Part shown: piece after piece, positions 1-7,515 of the stretch | Layout: every line of letters begins with the position of its first letter | Position numbering within the stretch: position 1 is the first letter of the stretch | DNA from: a virus | DNA: 22,968 nt | Virus record (IMG/VR): IMGVR_UViG_3300042987_001047 | Span: 1-22,968 of that record | Strand: one strand, 5' to 3' | The notes under the pieces: generated by a model | Databases searched by the model: none | The model's input: only the letters and a program-made list of their open reading frames with translations | What the model was told of the DNA's origin: nothing | Position numbers and translations under genes: made by a program

Positions 1-619
1 TCAGCTGAGCCTCGGTGAGGCGCTTCGAAGATGCGTTCTTAATTTCAGTCTCGTACTTTTCAATTTGCTGAGCCTTGAGGATACCATTATCCCAGACCCA
101 TTCAACGCCTTCCATGATGCCATTTACGAAGGCCTCAGGGGCAGAAGGATCCTGGACGATGTCCACGGTGGCGAGAATAAAATCTTCTGCGACCTCCATG
201 ATTCCATCCTTTGCGGACTTCAGACTTCCCATACCGCGAGTAGAGACACCTAGCTGAACGCCGCCTTCCATAAGGCCTTTCACAATCTTACCCATCGGCG
301 TGTCCAGTATCAGTGCCTTTCCGACAACGTTGTTCCCGTCCCACTTGAGTTCGGTAATACGATGCGAAACTTTGTCCAGGTTTACGGTAGGACCGTCCGG
401 GTGATTCAACTCTCCGACCGCGCGGCCGGTGTTCACCTGTTCCTTGATGTACTTGTCTACAGCTGGTGCCAGAACCGTGCGCGGATAACGACGCTTGTTG
501 CGGTTCGGCTTCTCGGCCTGCATGAAGATGCCATGCAAATAGGATTTTGATTGACCGCCTTGAGCGGCTTCAGACAGCAGAGAAATCTGCGAATCGATGT
601 GTTCAGCAATTAGCTTCAT
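1..619 (-). CDS. 21: Prohead core protease, T4 gp21-like (3' end cut by window edge)
   Basis: Serine protease that digests the inner scaffold of the prohead and trims head proteins so that DNA can enter. I translated 206 codons from ATG at 619; no stop appears before the left edge, so the C-terminus is missing. The family signature is visible: His73 in GELNHP, Ser126 in GVSTRGMGS, and candidate acidic partners Asp153 and Asp157 in TVDIVQDPSAPEA. This His/Ser/Asp set and its spacing match the S77 family of T4 gp21. The start lies 1 nt after the stop of the upstream 96-aa gene, so it is probably translated from the same late message; no strong Shine-Dalgarno is seen. Scaffold and major capsid genes (T4 22 and 23) would be expected beyond the left edge. 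Confidence 0.9.
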   Translation of the reverse strand, partial: MKLIAEHIDSQISLLSEAAQGGQSKSYLHGIFMQAEKPNRNKRRYPRTVLAPAVDKYIKEQVNTGRAVGELNHPDGPTVNLDKVSHRITELKWDGNNVVGKALILDTPMGKIVKGLMEGGVQLGVSTRGMGSLKSAKDGIMEVAEDFILATVDIVQDPSAPEAFVNGIMEGVEWVWDNGILKAQQIEKYETEIKNASSKRLTEAQL

Positions 620-620
620 G

Positions 621-911
621 TTACTTTGGTTGAGCAGCGTGCATCTTGCTCAGACGATAGTGAGAGTCCGCAAGCTCTCTGTGATATGCTGCAGCTGCTG
701 GGTGTGAGTGCTCAGCGTCCTTGGCCAGCTTGTTGTGTGCCATGAAGGCGTAGGAGTGCACCGCAGATGCCTCGTCATGATTTCCGCCGTGGAAGAAAGC
801 ATTCTGCGACAGTGAGTGGGCCTCTTGCGAATGACGCCGAGCAGCATTTGCGTCGGCGTGGTAGTTGCTGGCCTCTGAAAGATTGCGGACGGTATCGAAA
901 AAGTTGCTCAT
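621..911 (-). CDS. Small His/Ala-rich protein in the position of T4 gene 68
   Basis: Protein of 96 residues with no sequence match I can name. It occupies the place of T4 gene 68 (prohead core protein) between the gp67-like gene and the protease gene, so a role in the prohead core is a positional guess only. The sequence is almost wholly alpha-helical in character, rich in Ala, and carries 12 histidines (one in eight residues), spaced about every 4-8 residues in a pattern of the form AxxxHxxAH; there is no cysteine. The regular His/Ala spacing suggests stacked amphipathic helices. Its ATG at 911 is 1 nt past the stop of the upstream gene (TAA, 913-915) and its own stop is 1 nt before the protease start, indicating one tightly coupled unit. 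Confidence 0.75.
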   Translation of the reverse strand: MSNFFDTVRNLSEASNYHADANAARRHSQEAHSLSQNAFFHGGNHDEASAVHSYAFMAHNKLAKDAEHSHPAAAAYHRELADSHYRLSKMHAAQPK

Positions 912-912
912 G

Positions 913-1371
913 TTAGCAGTTCCACTTCTTGAGTGCTAGTGCCTTGCGAGTAGGTTCGCCATTTGGCTTCTTCATTGGGCCTTTAACACCAGACATGCGG
1001 GCGCAGAATGACTTGCGACGATTTGCTGCCTTGCTGCCCTTCTTCAATTTTGAAGGAGGTGTGGTGACAGGAGCCTGAAGATTTCCGCCGGTCTTGCGGT
1101 TGTAGTAATCGCGACCCTTCTGAGTCAGCCCGCCGGTCGAACTCTTATGCCCCTTGGCATCGACTGCGGCTTCATCCAAGGCATCTTCCTCCAGGGTTTC
1201 TTCCTCTACTGACTCCGAAACCTTATTGTAAATCTGAGAGGCGACATCGACCTTTGCAGCATCCAGCGCAGCATTGACTTTCTCTCCCATCGCAGCTTTG
1301 AATGCCGACTCGGCAGCACCAGGCTTTCCTGTGCGCAGAGCATCGATCATCGAAATCAGATTGTTATTCAT
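913..1371 (-). CDS. 67: Prohead core protein, gp67-like N-terminus fused to a basic Cys/Arg/Lys C-terminal domain
   Basis: 152 residues. The first 50 (helical, opening NNNLISMIDALRTGKPGAAE, then an acidic run near 52-68) resemble T4 gp67 and its relatives in style and gene position between portal and protease; gp67 is a minor scaffold component cut by gp21. The last 75 or so residues are different in kind: GGLTQKGRDYYNRKTGG, then a Lys/Arg-rich stretch with KAANRRKSFCARMSG (115-128) and a terminal ALKKWNC. I recognise this tail from small phage proteins, from memory the DUF6321 type, function unknown. A consensus late promoter lies 16 nt upstream (1387-1394), giving a very short leader with no obvious Shine-Dalgarno. 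The acidic N-terminal and strongly basic C-terminal halves may pack together or bind DNA; that is inference. Confidence 0.75.
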   Translation of the reverse strand: MNNNLISMIDALRTGKPGAAESAFKAAMGEKVNAALDAAKVDVASQIYNKVSESVEEETLEEDALDEAAVDAKGHKSSTGGLTQKGRDYYNRKTGGNLQAPVTTPPSKLKKGSKAANRRKSFCARMSGVKGPMKKPNGEPTRKALALKKWNC

Positions 1372-1386
1372 TGAAATTATAATGTC

Positions 1387-1394
1387 TATTTATA
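1387..1394 (-). promoter_or_regulatory. T4-type late promoter (TATAAATA) before the gp67-like gene
   Basis: The minus strand reads CTATAAATA, an exact match to the T4 late promoter core, in the 41-nt gap between portal and gp67-like gene. If the usual late spacing applies, transcription starts near 1381, about 10 nt before the ATG at 1371. Confidence 0.8.
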
Positions 1395-1412
1395 GAATTC
1401 CGTTGCTCAGAA

Positions 1413-2996
1413 TTAGGCTGAGCGATCAAACTGTTCATTTCCAGAGATGTCTTCAATACCGCTACCAGTATCTTGTTGCGGATTCTGCAGAGCCTGTTCT
1501 GCGGCCATCTCGGCATCTAACTCAATCTCCTCTTGCATCTCCTCGATGTCCTCGTCGGTCATCTTCAGAACATGACGCTTCACCCAGTTCTGAGAGAAGT
1601 ACGTGCCAATGAATGGTGTGATAGCATTAAGCTGATCAATTCTTCCTGACAGGATCTCAGCATCCTTCATTTCACTGAAGAAGTTATCCTTGCGGAAGTC
1701 GAAGCGGATGCTTTCCTTGAGTTCTGCCCAATCCTCTTCGGTAATCACTCCCTTTAGGATAAGCTGGACTCTCAGCAGTTCGAAGAAGAGAGCCGAGAAC
1801 TTCTTGCGCAGCTTGTTGATGAACTTCTGGAATTTGACCTCGTCGCGAGTGATCTCGGAGGACTTGCCTAGGTTGAACCCTGTATCTGGCTCTAAGCGGG
1901 AGATCGGAACATTCAGAGAACGATAGAGCTTCTTCTGGAAGAAGATGATGTCGTCGATCTGGCTCAGGTTCTCGCCGCCTGGCAGAGTGCTGATCTCAGT
2001 TCCACGACCACCTTCGCGACGTGGTAGCCAGAAGTCTTCCAGCATAGACATGTGCTTGCGGTCGTCACGGATCTCACCGGTGACGGCATCATAGACCAGC
2101 TTGTTACGGTACTGGTTCATTATGTGACGCATGTACTCCTCGGCCTTGCCCTTTGGCAGATTGCCGACGTCGATGTAGAAGATACGACGCTCAGGAGCAC
2201 GGGAAAGACGATAGATCACCAGCGCATCTTCCATCATGCGGAGCTGATTAACCGGCTTTAATGCCTTATGAAGAGGCGAGAGAACACGCTTGCGAGAAGC
2301 GTCAAGGATTCCAGATGGAACGTAGCAGACAGCATCTTTGTTGATCTTCAGACCAACATCGGACTTCTGCAGACCACCGTCCTGGTACAGGTAGTACTCG
2401 TCCAGCGTCTTGATGATCTTGGCACCGGTGACAGAATCTGTCTCTTCCTTGATCTCACGAACCTTGCGGATGCGCAGAGCATCGACGGCGCGCAACTCGA
2501 GAATACCCTCGTCACGGTTCTCTTCATCGACAATGATATGGAAATATAGCCGGCCGTCAACGTACCAGCGACGGAAGATATCCTGGCCATTGAGATTGAA
2601 ATTGAGAAGTTGGCAAACCCGATCAAACTCCGCCTTGATCTCTTTCTTGATCGAGTTAGGCTGTTCCAGGTCGTCCAGATTGATGTCCACAGGAGCCTCG
2701 TGTTCCTCATGGATGATAGATTCGTTGACGATGTCCTCGATCGCCATGTCGCACTCCGGCTGTTCTGCAGAGATGCGATACTTGCGAATCAGGTCGACAT
2801 CCGTCTTTGCTGCATCGCCCTCGAGGTCCAGATACTGACCATAGTATCCACCTGCTGCGATCGCTGTCGAACCATCGTCCGACGTCGGCGGAACGAATGA
2901 CGCCGGCTGCTCTTCCTGATTCTTCTGACGAAGCAGGTCTCTATCCTGACCAGGTTTAACTCTGTCTAATGTGAATCCGAAGAATTGGAGAGGCAT
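1413..2996 (-). CDS. 20: Portal vertex protein, T4 gp20-like
   Basis: Forms the dodecameric ring at the head vertex through which DNA is packaged and ejected, and on which the prohead is nucleated. Its 527 residues match T4 gp20 (524) closely in length. Family landmarks are visible: FRRWYVDGRLYFHIIVD (141-157) in the wing/clip region, FYIDVGNLPKGKAEEYM (273-289), and EDFWLPRREGGRGTEI (320-335) followed by STLPGGENLSQIDD, the most conserved block of T4-type portals. The C-terminus is acidic (EDIEEMQEEIELDAE). The gene lies between the tube gene and the core gene as in T4. A late-promoter-like TAATAAATA lies about 65 nt upstream (3061-3068). No clear Shine-Dalgarno precedes the ATG at 2996. Confidence 0.97.
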   Translation of the reverse strand: MPLQFFGFTLDRVKPGQDRDLLRQKNQEEQPASFVPPTSDDGSTAIAAGGYYGQYLDLEGDAAKTDVDLIRKYRISAEQPECDMAIEDIVNESIIHEEHEAPVDINLDDLEQPNSIKKEIKAEFDRVCQLLNFNLNGQDIFRRWYVDGRLYFHIIVDEENRDEGILELRAVDALRIRKVREIKEETDSVTGAKIIKTLDEYYLYQDGGLQKSDVGLKINKDAVCYVPSGILDASRKRVLSPLHKALKPVNQLRMMEDALVIYRLSRAPERRIFYIDVGNLPKGKAEEYMRHIMNQYRNKLVYDAVTGEIRDDRKHMSMLEDFWLPRREGGRGTEISTLPGGENLSQIDDIIFFQKKLYRSLNVPISRLEPDTGFNLGKSSEITRDEVKFQKFINKLRKKFSALFFELLRVQLILKGVITEEDWAELKESIRFDFRKDNFFSEMKDAEILSGRIDQLNAITPFIGTYFSQNWVKRHVLKMTDEDIEEMQEEIELDAEMAAEQALQNPQQDTGSGIEDISGNEQFDRSA

Positions 2997-3024
2997 ATGA
3001 TATAACAGTTCAGTCTAAGAGAAA

Positions 3025-3059
3025 GGCGTGGGAGGAATCCGAAGACTCGCTCCCACGCC
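3025..3059 (-). terminator. Perfect 10-bp hairpin after the tail tube gene
   Basis: GGCGTGGGAG (3025-3034) is an exact inverted repeat of CTCCCACGCC (3050-3059), with a 15-nt loop. It begins 25 nt past the tube stop codon and is followed on the minus strand by TTTCTCTT, a weak U-rich tail. The position and GC-rich stem fit a rho-independent terminator or 3'-end stabiliser for the tube message. Confidence 0.6.
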
Positions 3060-3060
3060 A

Positions 3061-3068
3061 TATTTATT
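3061..3068 (-). promoter_or_regulatory. Late-promoter-like TAATAAATA before the portal gene
   Basis: The minus strand reads CTAATAAATATGG between the tube stop and the hairpin at 3025-3059. It differs from the T4 consensus TATAAATA by A for the first T, but the same TAATAAATA form recurs before the sheath gene (5455-5462) and the 133-aa gene (12968-12975). Transcripts would start near 3055, inside one hairpin arm, so the full hairpin would form only in read-through from the tube gene. Confidence 0.55.
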
Positions 3069-3083
3069 AGAGAAAAACGAACC

Positions 3084-3611
3084 TTAGTTCGTCGTGTTAC
3101 TTTCCCAGTAGGTGACCTGGAATTCGACGCCGAATTCTTCGATCGTGTTCTCTGAGTCGTAGCTCACATCGATTGCTGAGACCGCTGAAGGCCAGCAGCC
3201 GCGGAAATCGTAGCGCTTGAGGACCTGGCCCTGACGGTCGAGCTGCTCGACTGCCAGATCGGCCATATACTGAGCGGGATTGGTCTCTCCAGTATTTGCA
3301 GCGTGAGCATTGATGCCGTTCATCCAGCGCTCGAAAGCATTGCGAAGCTGGAAGTCGGTGTCATTGATTACAGTCACGCCCCATGCCTCGAACGTACGGT
3401 CTCCAGCGATCTGGAGTTGACGACCGCGGAATGGGATCGTGATTGGGGCGATCAGTGATGAAGGCAGTTGAGCAGCCTTGATCAGGAAGGAAGCAAGCTC
3501 AACATTTCCTGCAGCATAGGCAGGAAAGTTTGCGGTGACCTTGAACAGGTTGTTGCGTGCTCCGCCACCGACCAGCTTCGCCTTGAAGTCATTAATACCT
3601 AAGTTAGCCAT
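3084..3611 (-). CDS. 19: Tail tube protein, T4 gp19-like
   Basis: Stacks as hexameric rings to form the inner tube of the contractile tail, through which DNA passes. 175 residues, close to T4 gp19 (163). The N-terminus INDFKAKLVGGGARNNLFKV, the central ITIPFRGRQLQIAGDRTFEA and the C-terminal EEFGVEFQVTYWES are the typical tube-protein blocks, and the gene sits directly after the sheath gene as in T4. A strong Shine-Dalgarno (AAAGGAGAA, 3619-3627) stands 7 nt before the ATG at 3611, the best in this window, in keeping with the high copy number of tube subunits. A terminator-like hairpin follows at 3025-3059. Confidence 0.95.
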   Translation of the reverse strand: MANLGINDFKAKLVGGGARNNLFKVTANFPAYAAGNVELASFLIKAAQLPSSLIAPITIPFRGRQLQIAGDRTFEAWGVTVINDTDFQLRNAFERWMNGINAHAANTGETNPAQYMADLAVEQLDRQGQVLKRYDFRGCWPSAVSAIDVSYDSENTIEEFGVEFQVTYWESNTTN

Positions 3612-3618
3612 GATAGGG

Positions 3619-3627
3619 TTCTCCTTT
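3619..3627 (-). promoter_or_regulatory. Strong Shine-Dalgarno of the tube gene
   Basis: The minus strand reads AAAGGAGAA, a near-complete anti-16S match, 7 nt from the ATG at 3611. It stands out because most genes in this window have weak or no recognisable ribosome sites. Confidence 0.8.
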
Positions 3628-3639
3628 GGTTAGTGGTTA

Positions 3640-5394
3640 TTATTTTCCAACCAGCTCGGAGAAATCGACGCCAGTGCGAGTGGCGATGAAATTCAGAGTG
3701 ATGAAGTTGATTGAACGTGCTGGCTTGATGTAGATGTCAGCACGGAACTCGTTGCGATCGATTACGTCGCCTGTGTTGTTAGTCTCATCGCAGACCACCT
3801 TGAAGTCGGTGATACCACGGCGGCCCTGAACATCACGCAGGAATGGTTCGACCATATTGCGGAACATTGCGCGGGTGAACTCGTCGTTCAGCTCGAACAG
3901 CTGGAACTTAGCCGCAGTAGCGACTGACTTTTCAAGTGCAATGAACAGGCGACGGACGTTGATACGATCGAAGGCTGATGGCTTAGCCAGAGCAGTCTTG
4001 TCTCCATAGAGGACAGTTCCCTGACCTGGGAAGGAGACGATCGGATTGATGCGGGCCTTGTACAATGTATCACGATCAGCCTGTTTTGGATTGAAGGCGA
4101 TCTTCGTGATGCCAAGGAGTTGACCGCGATTCAGACCGGCTGGTGAGAACCAGGCATCAGCAACGTTGTCAGTATAAGCACAGAGACCAGCAACGTGTCC
4201 GCATGCAGGAATCCAGCGATAGACATCGTTGTACTTGTCATAGACCTTAACTGCCGTGCTGTCAATCACCGCATACGACGTCGAAGTGAGCGTATCTGCC
4301 CAAGTCTTGACATCAGCAGCAGGAGTTGCTGTTCCGACTGTATCCTCGGTTGGAGGCGATACGAAGACCACAATATCCTTGCGAGCATTGGCAACAGAGA
4401 TTAGCTTTTCAGCAATCGTATTAGCTCCGTTAGCATCATTCGTGGAGAACAGCAGGTTAACGTCAACTGTTTCTGCATCAGCAAAGACGTCAATTCCGGT
4501 GCTCAGCTGTGATGTACCGACTGTAGAACCATTCGCTCCGCCTGATAACGAATAACCTTTGACGGTCGATTCCGTTCCAAATGAGATTCCAGCGGAAGCT
4601 GCTTCTCCAGAATTTGGCATAATTAGCGCTTGGCCGTCTGGAGCATCAAAGTGGTCGAGCCAGTAGATATAGTTTGACTCGGTATTGACGACGTTCTTGT
4701 AGTAGTTTGAAGTGCCGTCCGCCTTGACCGCGTCAGAGGCCTGGGAAACGAAGGCGAACTTCTCAAGAACCTGACCCTTTGTTCCGCTGATCAGTCCATC
4801 CTCGTCGATAACGACGATATGGATTTCATCGTTTGACGCTCCATACTGAGCTGCGAATGCACTAGTTCCAGGAGCAGCATCAAAGTTTGATGCATAGTTG
4901 ATAACGGCACCATTTACGGTAGTTGTCCAGGCGCCGAAGGCAGCCGAGCTCGAGCAAACCTCAACTCGAAGCGAATCGCCGAGAACTCCGGGGAACTTGG
5001 CACCCCAGACTCCTACGTTAGCCGCACCACCTTCATACGAATCTTCGTATGACTGACGGTTCTTGATAAGCAATCCAATGTTACCGCCGGAACCCGATGT
5101 CGAATTCTTTGCAGTAGTTGATCCGCCACTTCCATCCGGAACTACGCGAACTACCTTCAAGGCAGTGGCGTACTTCAGAAATGAAGCGGCAGTGAAAAAT
5201 GATTTTGCTGTGGTGTCGTTCGGGGAACCGAATGTGTTTACGAGCTCTTTCTCGCTCGAGACAGTACGGATTTCCTCGGCAGGACCCCAGCTGAAAGCTC
5301 CGACGAATCCACCGATTGAGGTAGAAACGGCCGGAACGACGTTCGTCAAGTCAATTTCCTTGACCTGAACTCCGGGTGATACTTGGAATGCCAT
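3640..5394 (-). CDS. 18: Contractile tail sheath protein, T4 gp18-like
   Basis: Forms the outer sheath that contracts to drive the tube through the host envelope. 584 residues against 659 in T4; the difference probably lies in the exposed, variable middle domains. The N-terminus is typical of the family (SPGVQVKEIDLTNVVPAVST, then GGFVGAFSWGPAEEI), as is the C-terminal domain (FRNMVEPFLRDVQGRRGITD, then DIYIKPARSINFITLNFIAT). The middle is Ser/Thr/Gly/Ala-rich with low conservation. The gene lies between the large terminase and the tube, separated by 81 nt upstream and 28 nt downstream. A TAATAAATA late-promoter-like element stands about 60 nt upstream (5455-5462). The site before the ATG is weak (TGAGAA). 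Confidence 0.96.
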   Translation of the reverse strand: MAFQVSPGVQVKEIDLTNVVPAVSTSIGGFVGAFSWGPAEEIRTVSSEKELVNTFGSPNDTTAKSFFTAASFLKYATALKVVRVVPDGSGGSTTAKNSTSGSGGNIGLLIKNRQSYEDSYEGGAANVGVWGAKFPGVLGDSLRVEVCSSSAAFGAWTTTVNGAVINYASNFDAAPGTSAFAAQYGASNDEIHIVVIDEDGLISGTKGQVLEKFAFVSQASDAVKADGTSNYYKNVVNTESNYIYWLDHFDAPDGQALIMPNSGEAASAGISFGTESTVKGYSLSGGANGSTVGTSQLSTGIDVFADAETVDVNLLFSTNDANGANTIAEKLISVANARKDIVVFVSPPTEDTVGTATPAADVKTWADTLTSTSYAVIDSTAVKVYDKYNDVYRWIPACGHVAGLCAYTDNVADAWFSPAGLNRGQLLGITKIAFNPKQADRDTLYKARINPIVSFPGQGTVLYGDKTALAKPSAFDRINVRRLFIALEKSVATAAKFQLFELNDEFTRAMFRNMVEPFLRDVQGRRGITDFKVVCDETNNTGDVIDRNEFRADIYIKPARSINFITLNFIATRTGVDFSELVGK

Positions 5395-5426
5395 TGGATT
5401 AGATTCTCAAAGTTGAGGTTTGATGT

Positions 5427-5454
5427 GAAGCATAATACGGATTATCAATGCTTC
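5427..5454 (-). other. Imperfect hairpin in the sheath-gene leader
   Basis: GAAGCATAAT (5427-5436) can pair with ATTAT (5441-5445) and GCTTC (5450-5454) around an ACGG loop, leaving a 4-nt bulge at 5446-5449. It lies between the late-promoter-like element at 5455-5462 and the sheath ATG. No U-run follows, so it is not an evident terminator; a 5'-leader structure is possible. Confidence 0.3.
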
Positions 5455-5462
5455 TATTTATT
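5455..5462 (-). promoter_or_regulatory. Late-promoter-like TAATAAATA before the sheath gene
   Basis: The minus strand reads GTAATAAATAGAAG in the 81-nt gap after the large terminase gene. It has the same form as the element at 12968-12975. It would give the sheath, a high-copy protein, its own transcript with a leader of about 55 nt. Confidence 0.6.
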
Positions 5463-5475
5463 ACAGAGCACTTCT

Positions 5476-7107
5476 TCAGTATATTGGAGTAGCTGCTTCA
5501 TACCACACATTTCCGTCTTTATCGACTTCGGTACCATCTTTCTTGGTCTCAGGCTCCAGGTTGCCCATCACTCCGACCGGCGTGACATCCTCTTCAATTA
5601 GTTTCAGACGGTCTGCGTAAAGAAGGTCTCGAACATCCATGCTGGACATCTGAATGAAGAGGTCAGTTGCTGCGAACCAGCCGAACACGACCAGTGCCAT
5701 GACGGTATCATCATGATTTCCTTCGGAAGCCTCATACGACTGACCCTCAGCAATGAATGTGCTAAGCTCTGCAATCGTATCTGCATCAGCGATCAGCAGC
5801 TTCTTTCCCTCGATTAGGTCCTTCAGGTTAGAGCATCCGATCCTCTTGGTCTTCTTGGTCGTTGTCAGTCCAATTGAACCATTCGCCACGGTCGATTCGA
5901 CGAACATGTTCTCGTATTCCAAGTCGTAATACAGAGCATTACAAACCACAGACCCCTGGTCGTTGTTCTCCACTACGATGTAGGCATCGTTGTACGTCTT
6001 CGCGTACTTGTAGATCGTATCAGGAAAAATCAGAGGAGACACTAGCGCATCTCGAAATGTCGCCACCTGTTTGAATGGTTTAGCTGTCACATCAATGACT
6101 GAGAACGTAGAATAGTCCTGGTTTCGCCCCTTCGCCACGTCCACACACATCACATAGTTGTGGTCGGAGATCGGCTTCTCGTAGACGCAGACGTTATTCT
6201 GCCGATAGATTGGAGAGGCTGCCTTCAGCCCCAATAGCGTTTCAGCATTGATCAGAGTATTGCCCGTTCCATGGAACGAATTACCGAATTCTTGCTCGAA
6301 CTGCAGTTCTGACGTATTGGAGACGGTCTGCTTCTTCCAGTTCTCATCACGACCCGGCACGTCCCACCAGTCTACGCGGAAGGGCTTGAACTCGTTGACG
6401 CCTTGTACAGCACCTTCCCAGATCTTGTGGAACTGGTTGCCGACACCGTTGGCCGTTGAAGTGATGATGACTCGAGAGGTCTTACCGGACGAAACTACTG
6501 GATACGTCGAGGTGTAGAAGGTCGTGGCGTTCTCAACGAAGGCAAACTCGTCCATGAACAGAAGGTTTACAGACATACCACGGATAGATGATCCTGAGGT
6601 AGCGGAGGCGACGATTCGAGAGTTATTCGAGAACTCGATGGATCCCTTGTTCAGTGCTCGACAACCAGGCTGAAGGAAGAATGGCAGGTTCTCCAGGGCC
6701 AGGGTGACGCGCGCCAACATCTCTCGAGCCGTGGCAGCCTTATTGGCCAGGATGGCAATGGTCTTGTCAGGAGAGAACAGCGCGAACCAGAGCAGGTAGA
6801 TGACTGAACTGATGGACTTACCAGACTGACGGCATGCCAGAACGATGGAGAACCGATTCTCGTTGAAGTGCCTGAACATCCGATCCTGGTAGGGATACGG
6901 CTCGAACCGTACCAGACCGCGGTCCAGCGAGATCACCTTGACGTACGTCTTCGCGAAGTACACCGGATCCTTCATACACTTCAGGTACTCCGAGATCTCT
7001 TCCTCAGTGAATTTCTGCTGTACACCATCGCGCTTAACCTGCGGGTTGCCTAAGTACCCCAGATCAGCGTTCTTGACGTACATCTGGCTGTTCTGCGGCT
7101 GTGACAT
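5476..7107 (-). CDS. 17: Terminase large subunit, T4 gp17-like
   Basis: Packaging motor ATPase and headful nuclease that docks on the portal. 543 residues (T4 gp17: 610). The ATPase domain shows Walker A CRQSGKS (92-98), Walker B LLFMDE (182-187, catalytic Glu187) and the coupling motif TSTAN (216-220). The nuclease domain shows Asp323 in MCVDVAKG, Glu380 in VVENNDQG and the Asp466-Asp467 pair in GNHDDTVMAL, which match the three acidic positions of T4 gp17, so both activities appear intact. The ATG at 7107 lies inside the end of the small-terminase gene (44-nt overlap), a T4-like arrangement that suggests coupled translation. The stop is followed by a late-promoter-like element for the sheath gene. 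Confidence 0.97.
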   Translation of the reverse strand: MSQPQNSQMYVKNADLGYLGNPQVKRDGVQQKFTEEEISEYLKCMKDPVYFAKTYVKVISLDRGLVRFEPYPYQDRMFRHFNENRFSIVLACRQSGKSISSVIYLLWFALFSPDKTIAILANKAATAREMLARVTLALENLPFFLQPGCRALNKGSIEFSNNSRIVASATSGSSIRGMSVNLLFMDEFAFVENATTFYTSTYPVVSSGKTSRVIITSTANGVGNQFHKIWEGAVQGVNEFKPFRVDWWDVPGRDENWKKQTVSNTSELQFEQEFGNSFHGTGNTLINAETLLGLKAASPIYRQNNVCVYEKPISDHNYVMCVDVAKGRNQDYSTFSVIDVTAKPFKQVATFRDALVSPLIFPDTIYKYAKTYNDAYIVVENNDQGSVVCNALYYDLEYENMFVESTVANGSIGLTTTKKTKRIGCSNLKDLIEGKKLLIADADTIAELSTFIAEGQSYEASEGNHDDTVMALVVFGWFAATDLFIQMSSMDVRDLLYADRLKLIEEDVTPVGVMGNLEPETKKDGTEVDKDGNVWYEAATPIY

Positions 7108-7498
7108 TCTGCTCCTTCAGTTTTTCGATCAGGTGCTTCTGTAGATCAGTGGTTGATCCGAGGAAAAGGTTGTTCTGAGTCAGTGCTGGCTTCGCAGGAT
7201 CCGCATCATCTTTCTTCTCGATGTCCTTCTTGGCCTTCTGTAGAGTCATGAGTTTGTCGGTCATGTCTGAAGTGTTCTTCAGCATGTTGCTGAGGACCTC
7301 GAAGGCACGAGGGTGTTCTGACTGCATAGCCAGATTCAGCATCTGCTCGATCGCCTCGTTTGACTTTGCCACAAGGTTTCGATATGTCTCACGAGAGAAC
7401 TCGTAGTCATCCTGTATGTCTCCCTTCTTGGGAGGCGGCGGAGGAGCCGGCATGTTCTTCTCCAGCTGCTTGATCAACTCTTCTGATTTATTGGTCAT
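7064..7498 (-). CDS. 16: Terminase small subunit, T4 gp16-like
   Basis: Recognises or loads viral DNA and stimulates gp17 ATPase in packaging. 144 residues (T4 gp16: 164). The N-terminus carries a run of six prolines (residues 17-23, APPPPPP region). The core is helical (residues about 30-95: DYEFSRETYRNLVAKSNEAI and on through EVLSNMLKNTSDMTDKLMTL) and fits the coiled-coil oligomerisation domain of the family. A charged linker and a C-terminal helix follow. The assignment rests on position directly before gp17, length and helical pattern more than on strict sequence. The gene begins 17 nt after the gp15 stop; no Shine-Dalgarno is obvious. Confidence 0.88.
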   Translation of the reverse strand: MTNKSEELIKQLEKNMPAPPPPPKKGDIQDDYEFSRETYRNLVAKSNEAIEQMLNLAMQSEHPRAFEVLSNMLKNTSDMTDKLMTLQKAKKDIEKKDDADPAKPALTQNNLFLGSTTDLQKHLIEKLKEQNVTAAEQPDVRQER

Positions 7499-7515
7499 GA
7501 CGAAGAGAGGTTAGC

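Noticed and set aside
7064-7107. 44-nt overlap of the two terminase genes as a sign of a frameshift or wrong start
   Set aside because: Both frames keep family-consistent ends, and overlap of these two genes is also the T4 arrangement.
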